DNA from: Oppiella nova
Taxonomy: Eukaryota; Arthropoda; Arachnida; Sarcoptiformes; Oppiidae
Assembly: GCA_905397405.1 (NCBI GenBank)
Contig: CAJPVJ010000071.1
Coordinates: forward strand, 1 to 46,783
Direction: 5' to 3'
Length of the DNA stretch: 46,783 nucleotides
The notes beneath the pieces are model-generated. The model did not search any database and was not told the DNA's origin. It was given only the letters and a program-made list of their open reading frames with translations. The translations under genes were made by a program, and so were the position numbers. This document shows positions 8,970-20,300 of the stretch, in pieces; positions within the stretch are counted from its first letter, which is position 1; every line of letters starts with the position of its first letter.

Positions 8970-9169
8970 TTATATAAATACAAAAAACATATACTTTGAG
9001 ATTCAATTGAATGCAATGAATGCAAACAAATGATAAATATCCACAACATTTGCAACTCTTCAAGTGGTCCGTCCGACTAATATGAATGTAAACTTGACAA
9101 TACAATCCTAACTCACAAATTCATGCATTCAATTGAATCTCAAAGTATATGTTTTTTGTATTTATATAA
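8970..9169. repeat. Inverted repeat, 46-bp arms, 108-bp spacer
   Basis: Bases 8970-9015 are the reverse complement of 9124-9169 over 46 bp without a mismatch that I could find. The right arm ends exactly where the larger foldback (9170-10174) begins, so the two palindromes abut. Confidence 0.88.
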
Positions 9170-10174
9170 ATTCAATACAAAATATTCTGTATTTCTATAC
9201 TTTAAAAAATAATTCTGTAAATTCTCTTTTCTATTTTTATTCTGTGATATTTTTATAGAAATAATTATATTATAATATTGCAAAATTTAATAAAAATAAG
9301 TTTTTCAAAACAAATCTCTTAATTTATTATTCAGTTTACTAATAGATATTTATAGTTAATTAGTGAATGCATCAATTTTTGAAGTTTTCAAAAAGAAGGT
9401 TTCATTCAAAAATAGTACTGTATGTTGTCATTTATAAATAGCCTACAGTACAGTATTATAACTATCATTACAGTTAAGGCTGCCACCCGTCCTCCAATTG
9501 GAGGATTGTCCTCCAATCAGCCCCTCAAAAAACAGTCCTCTCGATCGATGGTCTCATGAAGACAACGTAATGTCCTCCCAGAGATATTTGCCAAAATAAT
9601 TCAAATATTAATTTGATTCTTAGTTAAATTTGTAAATATATTTAATATTACTTTTGATGTGAATATAAAATAATTATTTAAACTATGAAATCATTGTTAG
9701 GAGGACAATAACAAGTGTTTTAAACATTAAAACAATAGTTTCTTATATTATTATGAGTACAGGAGACAAAATTATAAATAAATATTTTTTGACCTCCCAA
9801 TATCATCCTGACCTTCCTCAATTTTGGAAATTTGTCCTCCCTGGCTCTAAAAAATAGGTGGCAGCCTTAACTGTAATGATAGTTATAATACTGTACTGTA
9901 GGCTATTTATAAATGACAACATACAGTACTATTTTTGAATGAAACCTTCTTTTTGAAAACTTCAAAAATTGATGCATTCACTAATTAACTATAAATATCT
10001 ATTAGTAAACTGAATAATAAATTAAGAGATTTGTTTTGAAAAACTTATTTTTATTAAATTTTGCAATATTATAATATAATTATTTCTATAAAAATATCAC
10101 AGAATAAAAATAGAAAAGAGAATTTACAGAATTATTTTTTAAAGTATAGAAATACAGAATATTTTGTATTGAAT
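9170..10174. mobile_element. 1-kb foldback (long terminal inverted repeat) element
   Basis: 9170-9487 and 9857-10174 are 318-bp inverted arms with no indel (paired coordinates sum to a constant) and no mismatch in the segments compared base by base. The 369-bp centre begins with GGCTGCCACCC, contains the perfect 16-bp palindrome TCCTCCAATTGGAGGA (9490-9505) and several more GGAGGAC-type words. No transposase ORF is present. Identical arms imply recent formation, gene conversion, or an assembly palindrome. No target-site duplication is clear. A non-autonomous foldback or MITE is the likeliest class. Confidence 0.75.
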
Positions 10175-10693
10175 GCAGAATTGTAACAGAAGTGAGTTTC
10201 TCGTCATCTATTGCTCTAATTATTTCATTAATTATTTGGTTTTTATATATAGGAAGACAGCATAACATGTTTCAAATAACATTTTATTCAAACATATTAT
10301 GGGTTGCTTTATAAAGTTGTTGCACACAATCATCAATGACTGACTTGTACTGTAAAGTCAATCATACAATCATACATATGTAACAGTGTAACATTGTTTG
10401 AAACTAAGATTGCATTAACGCATTCATTATATTACTACAGTAGTGAATTGTACTGTAGTACATTGTACGGTAAGACATTTCCATATACTGTATACCATAT
10501 ACTGTATAGATATCTTGATTAATGCGAAACCATATGAATGGTAATTAATGGTGTGATTCAAGTGATGTGCGTTTTGATCAGCAACTTATGCATCGAAATA
10601 CTGTTCGCACTTTCTATCATATTCTGTATATTGCATAATGATGTCCAGACACCATACAGTTATACACACTTTTGTAGGCATGCTGTCAATGAA
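10175..10693. other. Spacer between foldback and Sidestep-family gene; likely 3' UTR
   Basis: No ORF. On the minus strand a poly(A) signal AATAAA sits at 10283-10288 (plus-strand TTTATT), about 405 nt beyond the stop codon of the receptor gene, so much of this stretch is probably its 3' UTR. It also has a cluster of ACTGTA/TACAGT words near 10436-10510. Confidence 0.45.
10283..10288 (-). terminator. Candidate poly(A) signal of the Sidestep-family gene
   Basis: AATAAA on the minus strand, the first such hexamer I found downstream of the stop codon at 10694-10696. The call rests on the hexamer alone. Confidence 0.35.
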
Positions 10694-11326
10694 TCAAACG
10701 GTTGACTCAAATTTAGGACTTCCACCGATCAGATTGACTCTTTGGGTCGGAGTTTGGCTTTTATTGAACTCTATTTTGGCGTATTCTACAGATTGCTGTT
10801 GAGCTGACTTTGACAGCATCGGTGGCATCGATGGCATCGTTGGATGTACTAATGTTTGCTGTGGTAATGGCTGTCCACAGAATGAGAGCTCTGCGTAATG
10901 GACGACACCATCAGTTTGAGGCACGTATTGCACGGTATCATCCGTTTGATAGGCTTTTAAATATAAAACAACAGTTAAATGAATGCAAACAGTGATTGAG
11001 TGGTCACACAAACCATATGTAATGAAGTTCTTGTTGTCGAGACCTCCACTCAAATAACCAAACGATGGGATGATATCCGGCGGGCCTTTTGTAGTGTTGG
11101 TGTTTGAGTGCAACTGTTGTCCAATCGGTTGCTGTGACTGTTGTTGAGCGGCAGTTGTGGTCGAAGTCAACAGCATTTCATCGCAACAGTCGTCACCACA
11201 ACAGCCGTCGCAGTCGTCCTCCTCCTCGAAAAGAGTGGCCGCAGTTGTCGTCTGTTGTTGTCGGGTGTCGTGTTGGCACATGACTGGTGGTCCACCACCA
11301 CCGGCACCACCACTTCTGCGCACCCG
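10694..11326 (-). other. Cytoplasmic tail with ITIM-like motifs and PDZ ligand
   Basis: After the helix and the basic stop-transfer VRVRR comes a Cys/Asp-rich stretch (CDGCCGDDCCDE), then Gln-rich sequence, PPDIIPS, and two motifs fitting (I/V/L/S)xYxx(L/I/V): VHYAEL at 10886-10903 and VEYAKI at 10772-10789. The last four residues are ESTV, a class I PDZ ligand (S/T-x-V at the end). The motifs are seen directly; phosphorylation and SHP or PDZ binding are inferred. Confidence 0.75.
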
Positions 11327-14300
11327 AACCACAGCAATCACTCCCAACGCTATCACTATGAGAGTGACCACTCCGGCGCCAATCAATAGCGCCATAACCA
11401 TAGGCTTTCCTCTTAATATGAGACCACTATTTGATCCATCATTGCTGGCATTGCTGTTGGCATCGACTAGTCTTTCAGCGGGTCTTAATGTCTGAGCCTT
11501 TAACCAGATTTGATCGCTTCTGCCCTTAGAGTTGGCCGCAAAGAGTTTGAGTTTGAAATTAGTGGCCGGAGTCAGGTTTGGCACAAACAACTGGAATGAA
11601 TTCATTGCCGAACTGCTCGACCCACCCGTTCCTCCGGTTCCTCCTGCACCTACACCTACACCTCCTACAGAACTCATACTATTTATACTGTTGTCTAATG
11701 CAATGTTTGTTGAATCTAAGAAAAGTGAAAATTTTAATTAAAATACTCTATAAAATAGGGATTTGTGGTATTATTGTCTTTAAGTACCGGAAAGTATTGA
11801 ATTTGTGGACAACTGAGAGAGGGGTAGTGTAGCCGGTAATGAGACGTTTGCCACCAAATATTGATTGCTATTAGAGTACACTTCGCACACATAATAAGTG
11901 GGCGGATATACGACCACTGTTTGCGTGTTGGACTCAACACTACTCCCACTATTCAACCATTGATTCTGCTTATGAGTGGACACATCATTACCCGTCCAAT
12001 TGGCAGACAATACACTCGTGTGATCGCTGCCAGTGCATAGAATGACCAGGGCATTATCACTTTGGTTCACTACTTGGCACATATATGGAAAATTGGGAGG
12101 ACCTATAAATATTAAATAAATATTTTTAAATTGAAACATATGTGGGTTTGAGTTTGGTTTAAGTTATGGTGTGACTGCAAGTTAGATTTATAAATAAACA
12201 TTTTTTAATTATGCCTCATAATTGCTACTGACCAACTTCAATCTGAACTATTTAACCTACCCGTTAACCAAACCTAAACCTAAACCAAACAAAAACCGAT
12301 CCTCCTGAAATAGTTAGCAGCTCTAAGTAACAATGAATGAGACCTACCGGCGCGTATTATATGATATTTGCATCCTTTCTGTTGTATTCCGATTGAGTTT
12401 TTGGCCATACATTCCACTGTTCCGTATTCTTGTAGTGATTGGGGCGCATAAGACAACATTGAACTGAAATACAAATACAATTATATTTTCATTCATTTAC
12501 ACCTATTCAAAACTACTTTGATTATATTATATAATTGAGTACACACAACACTAGTACTTTAACGTTTATAGAATATATTAAAAATTAAAGTAGCATTTAT
12601 TCAAAACTCATAAATATTACTCTATTAATCAAATAAAAACTACTATTAAAATTGAGTAAATCTCTTAATGTATTAATCTTTTGAAGACTATTTTGCTTTG
12701 AGATAAATATTCATTTTATAATTCTTTAAAATTATTTTTTAATTAAAATAATTTAGTCACTCAAAACATATAGTACTAGTGTTGTAAATAACTAATAAGT
12801 TTATTAACGTCATACATCACTATTTGTCGATTTTAAAAAAATTGCTATTAGAGTACACTTCGCACACATAATAAGTGGGCGGATATACGACCACTGTTTG
12901 CGTGTTGGACTCAACACTACTCCCACTATTCAACCATTGATTCTGCTTATGAGTGGACACATCATTAGCCGTCCAATTGGCAGACAATACACTCGTGTGA
13001 TCGCTGCCAGTGCATAGAATGACCAGGGCATTATCACTTTGGTTCACTACTTGGCACATATATGGAAAATTGGGAGGACCTATAAATAAGATTATTAAAT
13101 ATTAAATTAATATTTTTAAATTGAAACATATGTGGGTTTGAGTTTGGCTTAAGTTATGGTGTGACTGCAAGTTAGATTTATAAATAAACATTTTTTAATT
13201 ATGTCTCATAATTCCTCCTGACCAACTTCAATCTGAACTATTTAACCAAACCAAACCAAGTTAACCAAACCTAAACCAAACCAAACAAAAGCCGATCCTC
13301 CTGAAATAGTTAGCAGCTCTAAGCAACATAATGAATGAGGCCTACCGGCGCGTATTATATGATATTTGCATCCTTTCTGTTGTATTCCGATAGAGTTTTT
13401 GGCCATACATTCCACTGTTCCGTATTCTTGTAGTGATTGGGGCGCATAAGACAACATTGAACTGAAATACAATTACAATTACAATTATATTTTCATTCAT
13501 TTACACCTATTCAAAACTAATTTGATTATATTATATAATTGAGTACACACACAACACTAGTACTTTAAAGTTTATAGAATATATTAAAAATTAAAGTAGC
13601 ATTTATTCAAAAACTCATAAATATTACTTTATTAATCAAATAAAAACTACTATTAAAATTGAGTATATCTCTTAATGTATTAATCTTTTGAAAACTATTT
13701 TGCTTTGAAATAAATATTCATTTTATAATTTTATAATTCTTTAAAATTATTTTTTAATTAAAATAATTTAGTCACTCAAAACATATAGTACTAGTGTTGT
13801 AAATAACTAATAAGTTTATTAACGTCATACATCACTATTTGTCGATTTTAAAAATTCTGTGCATCTATACTATAGAGTATACTTTAAGTATATACTCTGT
13901 TTAGTTAGTTATTTAAACATTTAAGCTTATATAAAACTAAATTATAAGTTGATTGACCAATGGTTAGAATGAATTTGACAATAAAATTTTATATAATACC
14001 TTTAAACTTTCACTAAAATTGTAGCTAAAGGCTATGTAATGTAATGTAAGATAAAACCTAATCTAAATATTAACTAGTAAGCTATAAATAATGGAATTAT
14101 TAATAAATTATTTTGTTAATAAACTCATTTTGAGATTTACTGTATCAGTGATCTTTTAATTCATTTAACTTCTTCAAAGTACCATCGTTTTAGTGTGCAA
14201 TTTAGTGTGAATGTAATTAATGTAATCAGAGTTTAATATTCATTTCGTATTCTTTCATCTCATATAATACTGTATACAAAAACAATTTATAGTTTTCAGT

Positions 14301-17300
14301 TATAAAACCACTTTCCCTTGTATTGTATTAATAATAAAATGTAATTAATGTAATCAGAGTTTAATATTCATTTCGTATTCTTTCATCTCATATAATACTG
14401 TATACAAAAACAATTTATAGTTTTCAGTTATAAATGGTGAAAGGGAACATAACATAATTATTATACGAAAAATTATTAATTTATATGGCCATATGTCTAA
14501 GAATTAATTTATTTACACATAAGACATTAAAATCGTATTATGTTAAATAAAGAAACTGTGGTAAGTTTAACATATGAATATTAAATGTTCAGTAACTCAA
14601 CATTGACGTTTTATAGTTTCATATAAGCTATAATAATTATAGAGTAATAATTATGAACAAGGACAATTATAAGTGCAAACCTGGTTTCATTGATTTGGTT
14701 GAAATTAGTGAGTTCTGTATTGCCATCAAATCTCCATTGGAAGGACACCTGCGCCGGGTTTGCCTCCACATTGCACTCCAAGTCCACCGACTCGTGTAAA
14801 GACACTCCAAACGCAAGTCTAACATATTTTTGACAATTTTATATTTTAAATACTTTTCAATTAATATATTATTTATATATTTAAAATTAACATTATCTAA
14901 TCATTATTTAGTATTATTGTGCAGTCATATAGAAACACTAGAGTTGCCATTATATCTTTTCACATTTTAATAATATTGTAAGAGCTTTGTGACAACATTA
15001 TTATTATAACAAATTCTTGAAGAAAGTTAAAATTGAAAAATAATAAGTCAATTAAACAAAACAAATAGATTTGAATGGCTTTGGATGGACTCATAACAGT
15101 ATAACAGTAACAGTAAGTAATGGTAACTGACGTGAATTCGGTGCCACAGACGGGTGCATATCGGATCTTCAGGTGAATGGCATTACTCAGAGCTATTCCC
15201 TGTTGGTTACTGGCCTCACACTGATAGGTCCCACTTTGACTCCGGGTCACTCTTTGCAACACCAATGACACGTTGCTTTGAATTATGCCTATTCATGAAA
15301 CAATAAATAATTCATAACCAATCATCCATTCTCTCTTTCTCACTCACAGTCAATCTTACAGTTAATAGACTCAATCACTCTCAATATTTTAATATTTTAA
15401 ATACTAATTATTATTGATATTTCATTTCCAGAAGACTTTTTAAAAATAAGTTTTTAAAAGTGATACTGTATCAATTTTATAAGTGAGTCGTGCATTACTA
15501 CGTGAGTGCACCAAATGTTCACTCTATGTGTGTGGATGTGTGGCACATCCCTCATCCCCTTATGTCTACAATTGTCAATCGATTTCTCATACATTGAGTC
15601 AGTGCTCAGTCATACACCACACATATCATTGCATACCATACCATACCATACCTTGTTGTGGATGTAAAACGTTTCCATTGAATCGCCACAAAATGGGCGC
15701 ATTTGGTCGCGGATTGGCGTCGATGTGACAGTCAAAGTATATATCATTTCCTTCCTGTAGGGACTGTAGAGATATTGTCGGAGTTCCCAATTGCAGCGAT
15801 AGTTGAGGGATATCTTTACAACAAACAAAACTCTATGTGAAACTTCATTCATAATTATATCTTTTAGATACAAAGTGTTGGTCACTTTACTATAAATTAC
15901 ATTAATATTTCTTAATATGAGACAGGCACATACCAAAAGTGGACATGAACTCTACATTCATGAGTAGTATAATATACTGTATAGTTAGTATTGATTTCAA
16001 TGCTATGCAGTCATATGTAAGCAGAGTTCATGTCTACATTTGGTATGTGCCTATCTCATATTTCAATTATCTAAATTAGAATATTATATATTTAAAATGT
16101 ATGCTACATTCAAAATTAATTTTTAATGTAAATTTTTATTCACCTGAAAAAGTTCAGAGTCAAGAAATTATGGGTTATTTAAAATATAAAAATATTTTTT
16201 TATTTTTAATTATCTAACTTACTGGTAAGTATAGTAAAATTATTACTACCGTATTAGATCAGAACTGCTATCAAACCTTCATAATCTTTAAATAAATAAA
16301 CATTTTAAGAAATAAATACAATTCTAGTTTTGGTACACCTTATACCAGGGATATAATGATAGCAAAAAGTTTTAACAAGAAAAAGAATAAATCAAAAGTG
16401 TTAATAAAAAGTTGAGCCATTCTTTGCACAAACTTATCATACAATAAGTTATTGATTTGTTGTACAAAAGGAAACTCAAGTCATAGTCGATTGCATTCAT
16501 TCTCTACTGCCTTCGACTCTGTTTTATAATAATATACTCTTTATTAACAATCAATTGCTATCACACAACAAATCTTAAAATTATGATCAATACTACAACT
16601 CTATTATCTTTTGCGAAAGAATTGCATTCGTCTTCTCTCCAGCCTTTGTATCGATTGCAGTAACTATTGATAAGAGTCTTAAACATACTTTACTTCTAAT
16701 AGTGTACTCTTCCTACGGTTAGGCTATATTCATGCATTGTGCAGAGTATGCATACTATTGGTACTGTTTGTCAATATACAGTATCTGTCATTTAATTATA
16801 ACAACACATTTTATTTAAATATTAATTATAAAATTAGATATAAACTAGTAGACTTTCTATATTTATAATAATAATCGCAAAAAAAACAATAATTCCATTT
16901 AATAGTTTATAATAAAAATGATAAGTTAATTTTAATAAGAATTAAGTTATTGTCTAAATATTTATACCATAAATGCAAAGAAAAATGCAAATATAGATAT
17001 AATGATATTTGAAAATTATAAATAAAAACATGTCAATTGTGTTATTGTATGTCATTATATGTCCACTCAATGGTTACATACATTGGATATCAAGTTTGAG
17101 TTCATCAGAAACGGATGAATCGACGATTTTACTATTCTCGGCCATACATGTGAGGAGAGCACCGTTATGTGCGTGCTTTAGGGTCACTGTCAGTGATGTG
17201 GATGTCTGTAATTCTCCTGAGTGGCCGGGTATGCAAGATAAGGTCAACTTATAAGAATGTGTTGGCTTTCTTCAACAATAAGGTCAGACAAACCATTGAG

Positions 17301-20300
17301 AGGAGTGTTATGTCGGGTGCCATCAAATATCCAATAAAGGATAGCTTTGGGTCGGGAGCCAAATGTATTGCACTCAAAGATTGCCTCCCTGTCCGCCACT
17401 AGAATCGGTGTCAATTGAGTTATTCTCACTTCTGTTGGCTTTACTGTTTATACAATTCAAATCATTTTCATTAATAAATTATACAATATATACAATCAGT
17501 GTATTACAATGTATTACAATGTATCATATGAAGAGTTATTCAAAGAAAGGGAGTAAACATTACTATAAGGATAGCACACAAACTGTACAGTAAACCATAG
17601 GGCCAGGACATGGCATAGGCTTAGCGTTAAAATGTGTTTTGTGCAAAATTTTATAGTTTTTACAGTTATAGCTAAACTCTACTCTCTTTCTTTGAATAAC
17701 TCCTCATATAATATACAGCATACTGTAGATAAGACTGTGTGCAGTACAGTATGTATAGTCTTTATAATCGATCTATTGGGGTACTGTATTTAAATTTAGA
17801 TTCTAAATATCATAGATATTTTGAAAGCTCTCACAAAAATTAAAAACATGATAACCATAATAGTATATATCATATTGTATTGTTGTATGTGGAGTTGATT
17901 AGAAATTTTAAAATATTTTATTTATATTATATTCCTATTGGATTGTACAGTAAGTAAATTGACATAATTACATAATTAAAGATTTGACTATATTTACTAT
18001 ACAATACTGTACTTTACAGTACACACAAACTCACAAACTAATGTTTTAATAACATTAGTGAAAAGCAAATGCAATGTATGATTGAACTCACAATTGAGGT
18101 CTAATGTAATGGATGTGGAAGAAGGAACAGTTATGTTGTTATTAATTGCCTGACACGTGAAAATGGACAGTAAGTGATGGCGAGCCAGAGAAGTGATGGT
18201 CAACTGGTTTGTGGTCACTATTAATGAATATGTGGTAAACAAGTGTCATGACGATCAACATCTTTAGTTTATACTGTATTTTCTATTCATAATAATAATT
18301 ATTGACTAACTTTTAGCCATAAAGAGTCACAACAAATGAAATAATGATTGAATTGACAGTAAAGTATGATTGTAACATTGGCACCAGAAATGCACACATA
18401 TTACAGTACTGTATAATCTAATTCCTGTAAGATACTAACTCTGATACTAATTTGTTGTTATACAGTAATACGTTAATGCATTATAAAGGAAATAATTTTT
18501 TAATTTTTCATTAATAATGAACAACTGATATCTGTTTTGAATATTTCTATTATTCTATTAAACAAAGTAATCAATTAAAATATACCGTCTTTTTCATTGT
18601 ATTCAAACGTATCATCAATTATTGAATAGTCTCTCCACCAGCTCAGGGAGGGTCGAGGTTTACCTGTAATTTGTTAATTGTAATCTCACAACATTTCTAT
18701 ACTTCAATTGATTATGACTATGATTAGCATTTTTACAAATTAATTGCAGGCAATCAATATGATGCGGGTTTACCTCCATTTGTTGTGCAAATCAATTTCA
18801 AAGGGTCGCCTTCATTGTAGGGACCAATAAGTCCTTTGAGTTCATTGCCGTCCATATCAACGATTAGTGGCTCTTCCGGTGGAACTGTAATCAGTGGTCA
18901 TATCAATCAATACTTCAAATATACTGACAATTCATTCATTCGCTTCTTATTTCACAAATACGTTTTCAGTTCATTGTTTATCACATTTCTATCTTTCATC
19001 AAATGTCACAAATATTTAAGATGACATTTGATATATTATACAAAACTTTTATTTTTATGACATTCTTTCACGAGATTTTAAAATCATTTGAAAACACATA
19101 ACATTTCCCTTTCTTAATGGTTTGGTAACTGTGTTATATTTCCCAGTACCCTAATATTACATTTAAATGCATTTTGTCTGTTTCATGTTTATAAATTATA
19201 ATCGACAATTTAAAATTATTTTAAATATATAATATTGAATATATACTGTACTATAAATTCTATACAGTATTACAATAACAAATAATATACAAAATTATTA
19301 ATATGTATATACGGTAGAATATAAATATAACAAAACGATTCATCAATAATAACATTGAAAATTAAATTTTAAAAACCTAAATAATTAAACAGTATTAATA
19401 TAAACAAAATCATCGTAAACATCGATAATATATAAATTATATTAATTGCTTATGGCCTTTTTAGACACATTGTAATGTATACGGTATATGAGCACAAATT
19501 CTATAAACGTATGGTTTGATAGAGGGGTAGAGGGGTATTGGGTGATGGATAGTGAAAACTCGTGCCAAAACTCACCGATCACTTTGAGTGATATGACTGT
19601 ATTGACAGTCCGGGCTCTCTTGAAGTCGACGCGACATCGATAGTCTCCCGCATCCATCACTCGGATGGGGTCGATCTGCAGGAATGCCGGCCGGTTGTGC
19701 AGATTAAAGTAGGCCCGACCTAATACACCATACCAAACATATTATCAATTATTCAAAATTTTGTACATAATTTATATTATAGTAAGGAATTATACTCTCA
19801 ATTTATTTTACCGGTAATTCAAAATATTTAAGATTAAATAAAAATCATTGTCAATTTATTGACTCAATAAATTCACTTTAAATCTATTTACAAATTTTAA
19901 AAGTACATGTAATGAATAAAATGATATAATTTATAATAAGATAAAATGATACCCTACCGTCCAATAGAGCTGAGGTGAGAGTACGGGCCTGTTCCAGGTT
20001 ACCTATAGGGTATAAACATTATTGAGCAGTTTATTTAACAAGGTTTATCACATTTGTTGTTTATCTCATATGTGGTTTAGAAGTCTATAATGATCAGTGA
20101 TCTATACCTGTAGTATAGAGTAATTATTAACATAGTTTTCAAAATATGTCAACTATCAGGGACAACACTCTGAAAATTATAACATTAGTTAGTATAAAGA
20201 TTAATTATATAAATTATATCATATACTGTACTTATGAAAGTTATGTACTTGCTAATTGATCTTTATAAACCAAGCTAATTGTTATACAGTAGACTTATAA

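Noticed and set aside
11141-11741. Several plus-strand open frames across the receptor's last exons
   Set aside because: They are shadows of the minus-strand coding sequence, kept open by Gly/Ser- and Gln-rich codons.
17219-17293. Apparent frameshift, or a 46-nt intron, inside Ig3
   Set aside because: A 77-nt intron (17217-17293) with GT and AG in matching phase restores the Ig3 spacing; neither the frameshift nor the 46-nt intron gives the right frame.
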